A DNA stretch of 21,384 nucleotides from JAMXLO01 sp036265005 (GTDB lineage: Bacteria; Pseudomonadota; Alphaproteobacteria; Acetobacterales; Acetobacteraceae). The translations under genes and the position numbers were made by a program. The stretch is from contig DATAPW010000021.1 of NCBI GenBank assembly GCA_036265005.1, positions 1-21,384 on the forward strand, read 5' to 3'. Positions 14,484 through 21,384 of the stretch are shown one piece after another; positions within the stretch are counted from its first letter, which is position 1, and each line of letters opens with the position of its first letter. The notes below the pieces were generated by a model. That model saw nothing but the letters and a program-made list of their open reading frames with translations. It did not search any database and had not been told where the DNA came from.

Positions 14484-14512
14484 TTGACCCGCAGCGCCGG
14501 CTACCATACGAT
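14484..14512 (+). promoter_or_regulatory. Sigma70 promoter for the gene at 14554 and the RND pump
   Basis: TTGACC (14484-14489), a 17-base spacer, TACGAT (14507-14512). The -35 matches 5 of 6 and the -10 matches 4 of 6 at ideal spacing, and the start codon follows about 40 nt later. This indicates that the pump half of the locus can be transcribed independently of the adaptor half. Confidence 0.6.
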
Positions 14513-14540
14513 CAAAAACTCGCTACCGCCAACAGAGTTG

Positions 14541-14545
14541 AGGAG
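14541..14545 (+). promoter_or_regulatory. Ribosome binding site that fixes a TTG start
   Basis: AGGAG 8 nt before the TTG at 14554. No in-frame ATG or GTG occurs before the signal peptide, so this site decides the start. Confidence 0.7.
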
Positions 14546-14553
14546 AGCCGACG

Positions 14554-15159
14554 TTGCACAAGTTTGATTTTGCAGCGTCGCGCTCAGGTGTTTCCGTCTA
14601 TGCGGCGGCCTGCGGCATTGCCTGCTGTGTGGCGCTTGGCGCCCCTTCGATGGCGCGGGCAGACGATGATGCTCCGAAACCAGCTCCGCGCACCGCAGTA
14701 ACGATCGGCTGGGCCAGCGTGGTGCTGGTCGCGGCCAACGACAAGCTCTACGCCTTCGTCGATCGGATCGAGGATAATGCTCCGGTCGAGGGCGCCGAAC
14801 TCAGCATCGACACCGCGGAAGGCGGCTCGATCGAAATGCACCGCGCGCCCCTCACGCTGAACAAGGCAACCGAGGGCCTGTTCGTCGGGCCGCTCGAACG
14901 CAAGGGCCACATGCAGGACGCCTTCATGGTGTCCCTGCGTTCATCGGCCGGCAGCGGCGATGTACCCGCGGAAATCATCTACAACGATGTGCCGGACAGC
15001 GCTGCGGTCAACGCAACGGTGAGCCCGGCGCCGAAGATCGCGGTGGCCGTCGTCTCCGGCAGCATCGGCGCGGTCGCCACCGTGCTGTGCATGCTGTGGC
15101 TGCGCGGCAGTCGGAAGCGCGCGACCACCGCGCCGGTCGGCACCGCACACGCGGCATGA
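14554..15159 (+). CDS. Periplasmic protein with C-terminal membrane anchor, upstream of RND pump
   Basis: A 201-residue protein starting with TTG. It has a signal peptide (hydrophobic about 15-30, cleavage after AlaArgAla at 36) followed by DDDAPKPAP, a beta-rich domain (48-150: VLVAANDKLYAFVDRIEDN, ELSIDTAEGGSIEM) and a C-terminal helix (about 161-183) with a basic tail, so the domain faces the periplasm (type I topology). The beta domain looks immunoglobulin-like, similar in style to small accessory proteins seen next to heavy-metal RND pumps, but I cannot name a family. It has its own promoter (14484-14512) and lies 39 nt before the pump gene, so it is probably a pump accessory. No His/Met/Cys metal cluster is visible. 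Confidence 0.7.
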   Translation: MHKFDFAASRSGVSVYAAACGIACCVALGAPSMARADDDAPKPAPRTAVTIGWASVVLVAANDKLYAFVDRIEDNAPVEGAELSIDTAEGGSIEMHRAPLTLNKATEGLFVGPLERKGHMQDAFMVSLRSSAGSGDVPAEIIYNDVPDSAAVNATVSPAPKIAVAVVSGSIGAVATVLCMLWLRGSRKRATTAPVGTAHAA

Positions 15160-15198
15160 GGCGCCTGCTGTTCCGCCACTCCGGCTGAGACCGGACCC

Positions 15199-18100
15199 GT
15201 GTTCCAGGCAATTGTCGGCTTCAGCCTGCGCCATCGGGTATTCGTGCTGATTGCGGCCGCCGTTTTGGTCGCCTGGGGCGCATACCTGGCGCGAGACATG
15301 CCGATCGACCTGCTGCCGGAAATCCGCCAGCCTTCGGTCATCATCAATGTCGATGCCCCAGGGCTTGGCGCCGAGGAAATGGAACACCTCGTCACCATGC
15401 CGATCGAGATGGCACTCAGCGGCATGCCGGGCGTGACCAGCGTGAGAAGCCGCTCGGCCAACGCGGCGAACTACATCCAGGTGCTGTTCGAGTGGGGCAC
15501 CGATCCGTATCGCAACCGCCAGGTCGTCGCCGAACGGTTGAGCCTGGTGCGCGATCAGTTGCCCGACAACGTGACGCCGGTGATGGCGCCGATGTCGGCG
15601 GCGACCGGCCTGGTCATGCACATGGGCGTCACCGGCGGCGCCAGTCCGATGGCGTTGCGCGAATACGTCGACTGGGTGTTGCGCCCGCGCATGCTTGCCG
15701 CCGAGGGCGTCTCGCAGGTGTTCCCGATCGGCGGCGAAGTGCGCACTTACCGGTTCACGCCGAATCCGATGCTGATGCGCCAGATGGATGTCACCATCGA
15801 TCAGCTTGAAACCACCCTGAAATCATTCGGCACCAACACCACGGGTGGTTTCTCGGATGTGCATGGCACGGAATACACGGTACGCAACATCGGCAAGCCG
15901 GCCAGCCTCGACGACATGCGCAACGTTGTCGTGGCCTATCGCGAGGGCGTGCCGATATCGCTCGGCCAGATCGGCGACGTGGCATTCGCCGCCAAGGTGA
16001 AGCGCGGCGACGGCGCGTTCAACGGCGAACCCTCGGTGAACCTCGAGGTGCTCAAGCAACCGCAGGCCAACACCGTAGCGGTCGCCGACCGCATCACCGC
16101 CCTGCTCGATGAGATGCAGAAGACCGCGCCGGCCGGCATCAGGCTTGGCCAGATTTCGTACAATCAGGCCGACATGATCAAGGAGGCGATCAGCAACGTC
16201 GGCCACATGCTGCGCGACGCGATCATCATCGTGTCCATCGTGCTGATCGTGTTCCTGGCGAGCCTGCGTCCGACGGCGATTTCGCTGCTGGCGATTCCGA
16301 TCTCGCTGGTGGTCAGCGTGATCGCGTTCCACCTGCTGGGGGCGACGCTCAATACCATGACGCTGGGTGGCATCGCGATCGCCATCGGCGAGCTGGTGGA
16401 CGATTCGGTGGTGGACGTCGAGAACATCCTGCGCCGGCTGGGCGAGAACCGGAAGCTTGCGCGCCCCGAACCGGCGATGAAGGTGATCGCCCGCGCCTCG
16501 CAGGAGGTCCGCTCCGGCATCGTCTATGCGACCGTCATCATCCTGCTGGTGTTCGTGCCGCTGTTCACCATGCCCGGCATCCAGGGCCGCATGTTCGGTC
16601 CGCTGGCCACCGCGTATATCGTGTCGATCTTCGCCAGCCTGGTGGTGTCGGTCACCGTGACGCCGGCGCTGGCGTCCTACCTGCTGCCGCGGATGAAGTC
16701 GCTGCAGGGCGAACACGGCGGACGTTTCGCACGCTGGATGAAGCGGCGCAACGACCGGGCGCTGCGCTGGGTGCTGGATCATGGACGCATCGTGCTGGCG
16801 ATTGCCGGCATCGCCGTGCTGTCGGCCGCGGCGTCGGTGCCGTTCCTGCCGCGCTCCTTCCTGCCCGACTTCAACGAGGGCAACATCTACGTCACCCTGC
16901 TGCTGAACCCGGACGTTTCACTGACCGACTCGTTCCGCGTTGGCCACATGGCCGAGCAGATCCTTATGCAGGTGCCGGAAGTGAAGGCGATGTCGCGCCG
17001 CAGCGGCCATTACGAAATGGATTCCGACATCGATCCGGTGAACGACAACGAGATGCCGCTGAAGATCCGGCTGGATCACGGCCGGAACCTGCAGGAGGTG
17101 ATGGCCGACATCCGCAACCGGATGTCGATCTTCTCGGGCGACCTGAACGTGACGCAATTCCTCAAGGAGCGCATGCAGTCCGAGGACCAGGGCGTCAAGG
17201 GCGACATCGTCTTCAAGATCTACGGTCCCGACCTGCCCACGCTGCGCACCCTGGCAATGCACATGCGCGACCAGTTCCGTTGGAACACCAAGGGCCTCGA
17301 CGACCTGGTGGTCGAGCAGCAGACCTTCTCGCCGCAGGCACGCATCGCGGTGGACTACGCGCGGGCCAAGCTGTTCGGCATCACGCCGGCGCAGATCACC
17401 CAGGTCCTGGAAAGCTTCTCCAATGGTCGAACCGCCTCGCAGGTGATCGAGAACGGCCGCCGCTTCGATGTGGTGATCCGCCTCGGCGACGCGGACCGCA
17501 CGCCGACCGCATTGCGCATGCTGTACATCGATACGCCGTCCGGTGCGGTGCCGCTGTCGTCATTCGCGGACGTGACCATCACGACGGGACCGAGCAACAT
17601 CCTGCATGAAGACGGCATCCGGCGCATTGCCGTCACCGCGAACCTGGATCGGCATTACGACACGGCGAAGGTCGTGCAGGTGCTGCGCGAACTGATCGCA
17701 CAGGCGCATTGGCCGATCGGCTACCGCACCAGCCTCGAGGGCGACTTCCGCGAGGGCGAGCGCGGACGGCAGATGCTGTCCATCCTGACGCCGATCTCGA
17801 TCCTGCTGATCTTCACCGTGCTGCAGCAGCGCTTTCGTTCTGTCGTGCTGTGCCTGATCATCATGGGCAACATACCGCTCGCACTGGTCGGCAGCGTGGC
17901 TGCGGTCTGGATCACCGGCCAGGACCTGAACCTGGCGGCGATCATCGGCTTCATCGCGGTGACCGGCGTGGCAGTGCGCAATTCGCTGCTGAAGGTCAGC
18001 CACTTCATCAACCTGCATCTGCACGAAGGCATGCCGGTGGATCGTGCGCTGGTGCTGCGCGGCAGCGCCGAGAGGCTGATGCCCGTGCTGATGACGGCGC

Positions 18101-18315
18101 TGTCGGCGGGCCTCGCATTGGTGCCGTTGCTGTTCGCGTCGGAGATCGCGGGGACCGAGATCCTGCATCCGGTGGCGATCGCGATCTTTGGCGGGCTGAT
18201 CAGCTCGACGCTGCTGGATACCTTCACGACGCCGCTGCTATTCCAGATGTTCGGCGAAAGCGCCCTGACCCGCGTCATCGCCGGCAATGCCCAGCTTGCC
18301 TATGATACGTTCTGA
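15199..18315 (+). CDS. RND-superfamily inner-membrane efflux pump, CusA/CzcA-like
   Basis: A 1038-residue pump with the full RND layout: TM1 (about 12-30), a first periplasmic porter loop (to about 335), TM2-6 (about 336-500), TM7 (about 533-552), a second porter loop, and TM8-12 (about 855-1010). Early motifs fit heavy-metal/HAE-type pumps (RDMPIDLLPEI, GMPGVTSVRSRS). TM4 carries AIGELVDDSVVDVEN (D401, D402, D406, E408), the proton-relay region, in the GELVDD form found in a CzcA-like subgroup. RND pumps are proton antiporters that export metal ions or organic compounds with an adaptor and outer-membrane channel. The GTG at 15199 gives the conserved N-terminus; its ribosome binding site is weak. 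The CusA methionine relay for Cu/Ag cannot be recognised, so the substrate is open. Confidence 0.9.
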   Translation: MFQAIVGFSLRHRVFVLIAAAVLVAWGAYLARDMPIDLLPEIRQPSVIINVDAPGLGAEEMEHLVTMPIEMALSGMPGVTSVRSRSANAANYIQVLFEWGTDPYRNRQVVAERLSLVRDQLPDNVTPVMAPMSAATGLVMHMGVTGGASPMALREYVDWVLRPRMLAAEGVSQVFPIGGEVRTYRFTPNPMLMRQMDVTIDQLETTLKSFGTNTTGGFSDVHGTEYTVRNIGKPASLDDMRNVVVAYREGVPISLGQIGDVAFAAKVKRGDGAFNGEPSVNLEVLKQPQANTVAVADRITALLDEMQKTAPAGIRLGQISYNQADMIKEAISNVGHMLRDAIIIVSIVLIVFLASLRPTAISLLAIPISLVVSVIAFHLLGATLNTMTLGGIAIAIGELVDDSVVDVENILRRLGENRKLARPEPAMKVIARASQEVRSGIVYATVIILLVFVPLFTMPGIQGRMFGPLATAYIVSIFASLVVSVTVTPALASYLLPRMKSLQGEHGGRFARWMKRRNDRALRWVLDHGRIVLAIAGIAVLSAAASVPFLPRSFLPDFNEGNIYVTLLLNPDVSLTDSFRVGHMAEQILMQVPEVKAMSRRSGHYEMDSDIDPVNDNEMPLKIRLDHGRNLQEVMADIRNRMSIFSGDLNVTQFLKERMQSEDQGVKGDIVFKIYGPDLPTLRTLAMHMRDQFRWNTKGLDDLVVEQQTFSPQARIAVDYARAKLFGITPAQITQVLESFSNGRTASQVIENGRRFDVVIRLGDADRTPTALRMLYIDTPSGAVPLSSFADVTITTGPSNILHEDGIRRIAVTANLDRHYDTAKVVQVLRELIAQAHWPIGYRTSLEGDFREGERGRQMLSILTPISILLIFTVLQQRFRSVVLCLIIMGNIPLALVGSVAAVWITGQDLNLAAIIGFIAVTGVAVRNSLLKVSHFINLHLHEGMPVDRALVLRGSAERLMPVLMTALSAGLALVPLLFASEIAGTEILHPVAIAIFGGLISSTLLDTFTTPLLFQMFGESALTRVIAGNAQLAYDTF

Positions 18316-18336
18316 GCCAATGAAGGGGACATCGCC

Positions 18337-18570
18337 ATGGGTCCGTTGAGCCTGACGGCCGCGATCGTTGTCGGCACCTTCGTCGCCGGACTTACCTTCG
18401 ACATGGGCATCAATGCGGCGCAGAACTGGTACGACGTGGTCTACCAGGATGCCTTCTGGGCGCAGCATCCGATCGATACGCCGGCAATGCGCGACCTGGC
18501 ACGCGAGGAACACGACATCGACCGGCTGATGCGCGCGCAGGACTTTGTGACGGAGCGCGAGGCGGAGTGA
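18337..18570 (+). CDS. Small single-pass membrane protein in the RND locus
   Basis: A 77-residue protein with one hydrophobic helix (about 5-20, LTAAIVVGTFVAGLTF), then an amphipathic, acidic C-terminal part (INAAQNWYDVVYQDAFWAQH ... REEHDIDRLMRAQDF). The ATG at 18337 has AAGGGGA 8 nt upstream, a strong site for such a small gene. It begins 21 nt after the pump stop and overlaps the next gene by 4 nt, so it belongs to the operon. Small membrane proteins such as AcrZ modulate RND pumps; a similar role here is a guess from size and position. Confidence 0.7.
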   Translation: MGPLSLTAAIVVGTFVAGLTFDMGINAAQNWYDVVYQDAFWAQHPIDTPAMRDLAREEHDIDRLMRAQDFVTEREAE

Positions 18571-19568
18571 AATCGTGGCCGCGGATGGCTGGCCTGTGGT
18601 TGATCGTCGCGTTGTTCGCGCCCGCGTGGCCCTGCGTTGCCGCCGCACAGCCGATGCTGTTGGTGCAGGACGATCTGGCGGACCTGCGGCCGAATGAGGT
18701 TACCGGCCAGACCTGGGCCACCACGTCGCGCGCCGATCTGCAAGGCCAGTTCTGTGCGGCACGATCGGGCACGCCAACCAGGCTGGCGCTGGTATCGCAC
18801 GCATTGTCGCGGCGGCAGCGCGACGACTGCGCCGCCGCCAAGGACGGCAAACTTGTCGAAGCACTGATCGGCCGCCGCGCCGTGATCGCGATGACCAGCG
18901 GCGCGAACTTCGCCCTGACGCCCGAGCTGCTTTATCGTGCCCTGGTTCGCGACGTGGCGGCGCCGGACGGCGAGTTCATCGCCAATCGTGTTGCGCGCTG
19001 GCGTGATCTGGATGCCAGCCTGCCCGATGCGCCGATCCGCATCCTGCTGCCGCCCTCCGGTTCCATCGAAAGCCGGATCGTCAGTGACGTCATCCTGTAC
19101 GAAGGATGTGCGGTGCGCGCCGGAGCGATGCTGCCGGCAGACCCGCTCAAGCGTATGGCGATCTGCACCACATTGCGCACCGACAATGCGGTCACGCATG
19201 CCGCCGACAGGCCTACGGTGACCGCGTGGCTGCGCGGCCAGGGCAACGCAGCGCTGGCCCTGGTCGGCGTGGCCGTATTGCTCGCCGAGCCGGACCTGGA
19301 GACCGCACTGCCACTGGACGGGGTCACCCCGAGCTTCGCCAGCATCGCCGATGGTCGCTATCGCGCGGCGCTCCCGGTGTATCTGCTCACGGTGATATCG
19401 CCGGAGACAGCGCGGACGGTTGCCGGGATCGCCGGGCCGCTGCTCGCTGAAGCGACGATCGGTCCATTGGGCAAGTTGCCGCGCCGTGGCCTCGCGCCGC
19501 TCGCGGCAGCCGATCGCGTGAAGCTGCGGGTGTCTCTCGGACGGGAGTTCGAGAATGCGGCTGACTGA
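18567..19568 (+). CDS. PstS-like periplasmic substrate-binding-fold protein in the RND locus
   Basis: A 333-residue protein. The start is a GTG overlapping the previous stop (GTGA). It has a signal peptide (hydrophobic 8-26, cleavage near AlaAlaAlaGln). The body has the PstS/PBP-like order: a lobe with LVEALIGRRAVIAMTSGANFALTPELLYRAL (97-126), a phosphate-binding-like loop PIRILLPPSGSIESRIVSDVIL (156-177; PstS proteins have a GSGT-type loop here), and GVTPSFASIADGRYRAALPVYLL (252-274), matching the PstS ending where the chain returns to lobe 1. No pstC/A/B transporter genes are nearby, so import is not the obvious role; it may present or sense a ligand for the pump. Its stop region overlaps the next gene by 14 nt. 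Confidence 0.65.
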   Translation: MKSWPRMAGLWLIVALFAPAWPCVAAAQPMLLVQDDLADLRPNEVTGQTWATTSRADLQGQFCAARSGTPTRLALVSHALSRRQRDDCAAAKDGKLVEALIGRRAVIAMTSGANFALTPELLYRALVRDVAAPDGEFIANRVARWRDLDASLPDAPIRILLPPSGSIESRIVSDVILYEGCAVRAGAMLPADPLKRMAICTTLRTDNAVTHAADRPTVTAWLRGQGNAALALVGVAVLLAEPDLETALPLDGVTPSFASIADGRYRAALPVYLLTVISPETARTVAGIAGPLLAEATIGPLGKLPRRGLAPLAAADRVKLRVSLGREFENAAD

Positions 19569-20631
19569 CAAATGCCTGGCCGCCGTCGTCCTGTTGCTGG
19601 CACTTGCAGGCGGCATGCTGCCCGCATGGGCCGCCGAGCCCGGCGAGACGGTGCAGGGAATTCTCCCATTGGCCGACAAGCAGCTTCCCTTGCCGCGCGG
19701 TGAATGGATCGTCGCCGGCATGGGCGTGCAGACCCAGCCGCAAGACGCAGCCGGGCCGTTCGGCGTTGTGCGTTCCGCAGTGCTGATCCAGCGCAGCGGC
19801 GACCGGGTGACCGCGATCGCCGAGTTCAACACCAATGAGATTGCACTGAGCGATGGCTGGGACGCACCGCATCCGTGCGACGCGGCTGCCGCCGATTTCC
19901 GATTGGACCGCTATCACAGCCGGCTGGATGCCGCCTGCGTATCCGTCGCCACGTCACATATCGCCGGCGGTCCACCAGCCTGGCAGCAGGCGCTCGGCTT
20001 CATCGCCAGCCGTCATTGGCAATGCGACGAGACCATGCTGACCGCGGCATTCGTCGTCAGCGACCGGCAGGACTTCGTCGATGCCCGGCTGCATTTCGAT
20101 CCCGCCGGCTTCCCCGGACAGGATGACGCGCAGCGCATTCTGTTCGCGTGGGCCACGCGGTTCGCGCCCGAGTTCGAAAAGGGGCTGGCGAACCAACTGA
20201 CCGGTCCGCCGTTCGATGGGCCGCTGCGCGCCGCCTTGCTCAGCGATACGCCGACACTCGACAGCAGGCTGCTCGAGCTCGAAGCATTGCAGGGCGACGG
20301 CGCGATCTCGGCAGCGGACGCCTTGTCCCAGCAGCAGGCCGCACAAAACGAGCGGCCGCGCAGCGCCGAACCGGAGCCGGTGTCGGTGGATGGCTGGTAT
20401 TACCGACTCAGCACGCCGCTGATCAATCTGGTGACGGCTTATGGCGTGACCCAAAGTGCCCCGCTCGCCGTTGCGATCGCGTTGACCGAACATGTCGCAC
20501 ATACGTTTGTCTATGCGGCGACGCAGGCGAGCTGGGATCGCGCGACCGGCCAGGCAACGCGGCACACATCTGCCTGGCCTGTGCTGATCCATATCGGCGA
20601 TACTGACAAGCCGGCCGGCGCGACATCATGA
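19555..20631 (+). CDS. Secreted protein with DUF2061-like C-terminal segment (paralogue A)
   Basis: A 358-residue protein with a signal peptide (hydrophobic 8-25, cleavage near AlaTrpAlaAla at 27). The region up to about 215 is paralogous to the next gene; shared landmarks are KQLPLPRGEWIVAG, IAEFNTNEIALSDGW and RLDAACVSVATSHI. A Gln/Ala-rich linker (258-275) follows. The C-terminal segment 281-329 (WYYRLSTPLINLVTAYGVTQ ... TEHVAHTFVYAATQASWDR) resembles DUF2061, a small membrane domain with the pattern WR..G...T......TGS...A...E......YY.HE.W. It overlaps the upstream gene by 14 nt and the downstream gene by 4 nt. The start has GGGAG 7 nt upstream. I know no function for the N-terminal domain. 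Confidence 0.7.
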   Translation: MRLTDKCLAAVVLLLALAGGMLPAWAAEPGETVQGILPLADKQLPLPRGEWIVAGMGVQTQPQDAAGPFGVVRSAVLIQRSGDRVTAIAEFNTNEIALSDGWDAPHPCDAAAADFRLDRYHSRLDAACVSVATSHIAGGPPAWQQALGFIASRHWQCDETMLTAAFVVSDRQDFVDARLHFDPAGFPGQDDAQRILFAWATRFAPEFEKGLANQLTGPPFDGPLRAALLSDTPTLDSRLLELEALQGDGAISAADALSQQQAAQNERPRSAEPEPVSVDGWYYRLSTPLINLVTAYGVTQSAPLAVAIALTEHVAHTFVYAATQASWDRATGQATRHTSAWPVLIHIGDTDKPAGATS

Positions 20632-21384
20632 GAAGCGTCGTCGGGCTGCTGGTGCTGGCGATACTGTTCACATCGGCCGCGCGCGCTGAACTTGCGCCGG
20701 GCGACCGCGCACCGCCGGTGCTTGCCATCGCCGGCAAGCAGGTGCCCCTGCCGGAGGGCAACTGGATTGTCGCCGGCCGCGCACCCGGCGCGGTCACGCC
20801 AGGCAAGGATCTCGGCAGCTACGGCACGATCTGGAATGTCGTGCTGTTGCGCATCTCGCCGCGCGGCGCGCTCGATGCGATGGCGGAGATCAACGTCAAC
20901 GACATGGCGGTGGACGACGGTTGGGGCGTTGCCGCGGACTGCCAGCGCAGTGACCTCGTGCTCACCGTGGTCCGCAGCCGCGCCGGCTGGGATGCCGCGT
21001 GCTTCTTCGTGACCCATACCATCTGGAACCGCGACACTGCGTTGCCGGCGGCGTGGCGCCAGGCCAATGCGGTCGCGGCCCAGCGCGGGCTGATCCTGCC
21101 GGCGACCACCGTCACTGCGGGGTTTCGGGTGGCCAATCGCCGCGACATCATCGACGTGCGATTCCATTTTCTTGCCGATCCGGCTGACGTGCCGGCCACG
21201 AACTGGAACGCCTGTCAGTGGAGCCGCGATCAACTTCAGCAGGACCGCTGGCGCCTGGCATTCGACCGCAGTGTCGCCGAATGGTCCGCGATGATGATCG
21301 GTCACGTCGAAGCCGGCTTGAAGAACCGCCTGCCGCCGACGTGGATTACGCCAACTCCAGGGGCTGCCGAAGCGTCGCTGGACC
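20628..21384 (+). CDS. Secreted protein, paralogue B of the preceding gene (3' end cut by window edge)
   Basis: The first 252 codons of a protein with a signal peptide (hydrophobic 4-15, cleavage after AlaArgAla at 20). It aligns with paralogue A over the whole visible length: KQVPLPEGNWIVAG against KQLPLPRGEWIVAG, MAEINVNDMAVDDGW against IAEFNTNEIALSDGW, and AGWDAACFFVTHTIW against the SRLDAACVSVATSHI stretch. The start is the ATG at 20628, overlapping the upstream stop (ATGA). The frame is open to the last base of the window, so its end and any C-terminal extension like that of paralogue A cannot be seen. Tandem duplication within the operon is the simplest origin; divergence is considerable, so it is old. 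Confidence 0.7.
   Translation, partial: MRSVVGLLVLAILFTSAARAELAPGDRAPPVLAIAGKQVPLPEGNWIVAGRAPGAVTPGKDLGSYGTIWNVVLLRISPRGALDAMAEINVNDMAVDDGWGVAADCQRSDLVLTVVRSRAGWDAACFFVTHTIWNRDTALPAAWRQANAVAAQRGLILPATTVTAGFRVANRRDIIDVRFHFLADPADVPATNWNACQWSRDQLQQDRWRLAFDRSVAEWSAMMIGHVEAGLKNRLPPTWITPTPGAAEASLD

Overview
This is a GC-rich, gene-dense bacterial window. Most neighbouring genes touch or overlap, and the protein families point to an alphaproteobacterium, most likely in the Rhodospirillales/Acetobacterales range. The clues are two membrane proteins with the Mic60/mitofilin-like layout (COG4223 type), a RubisCO-like protein paired with a cupin as in Rhodospirillum rubrum, an AlkX/YcaQ-type winged-helix protein, and DUF6524-type membrane proteins. 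The taxonomic guess is inference from families only; the window has no rRNA or other marker gene. I saw no tRNA, rRNA, CRISPR array, transposase or phage gene.

Layout. (1) 1-1417, minus: an ArsC-family reductase followed 4 nt later by a YcaQ-like DNA glycosylase cut by the left edge. (2) 1522-3778, plus: a secreted small beta-rich protein, then a RubisCO-like protein (RLP) and a cupin 6 nt apart. By analogy with R. rubrum, the last two may be the isomerase and methylsulfurylase of the methylthioadenosine-isoprenoid shunt. A GC-rich repeat with ATGGG/CCCAT ends separates this from the next, convergent block. (3) 8538-3819, minus: a four-gene operon made of a membrane-anchored TPR protein, a membrane-anchored periplasmic protein of unknown family, an ABC ATPase fused to an MlaE-type permease, and a Mic60-like coiled-coil protein. 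This looks like a lipid or envelope transport system with unusual partners. (4) 8836-10900: two unrecognised plus-strand genes, then two adjacent paralogous DUF6524-like membrane proteins on the minus strand.

(5) 10901-21384: a long, mainly plus-strand RND-type locus. It begins at a 12-bp-arm palindrome abutting a sigma70-like promoter. It encodes a second, larger Mic60-like protein, an enlarged RND membrane-fusion protein with an in-frame 15-bp tandem repeat at its N-terminus, a membrane-anchored periplasmic protein, a CusA/CzcA-type RND pump, a 77-residue membrane peptide, a PstS-like periplasmic protein, and two paralogous secreted proteins, the first with a DUF2061-like C-terminal tail. 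One secreted-protein gene lies on the opposite strand inside the locus. It and its divergent neighbour both start with TTG behind strong ribosome binding sites, and the neighbour has its own good promoter. No outer-membrane factor and no regulator gene lies in the window; the locus runs off the right edge.

The two transport blocks share an unexpected feature: each carries a Mic60-like protein, a family otherwise linked to membrane architecture. The most interesting hypothesis is that these are envelope-spanning transport machines that use Mic60-like proteins as scaffolds.
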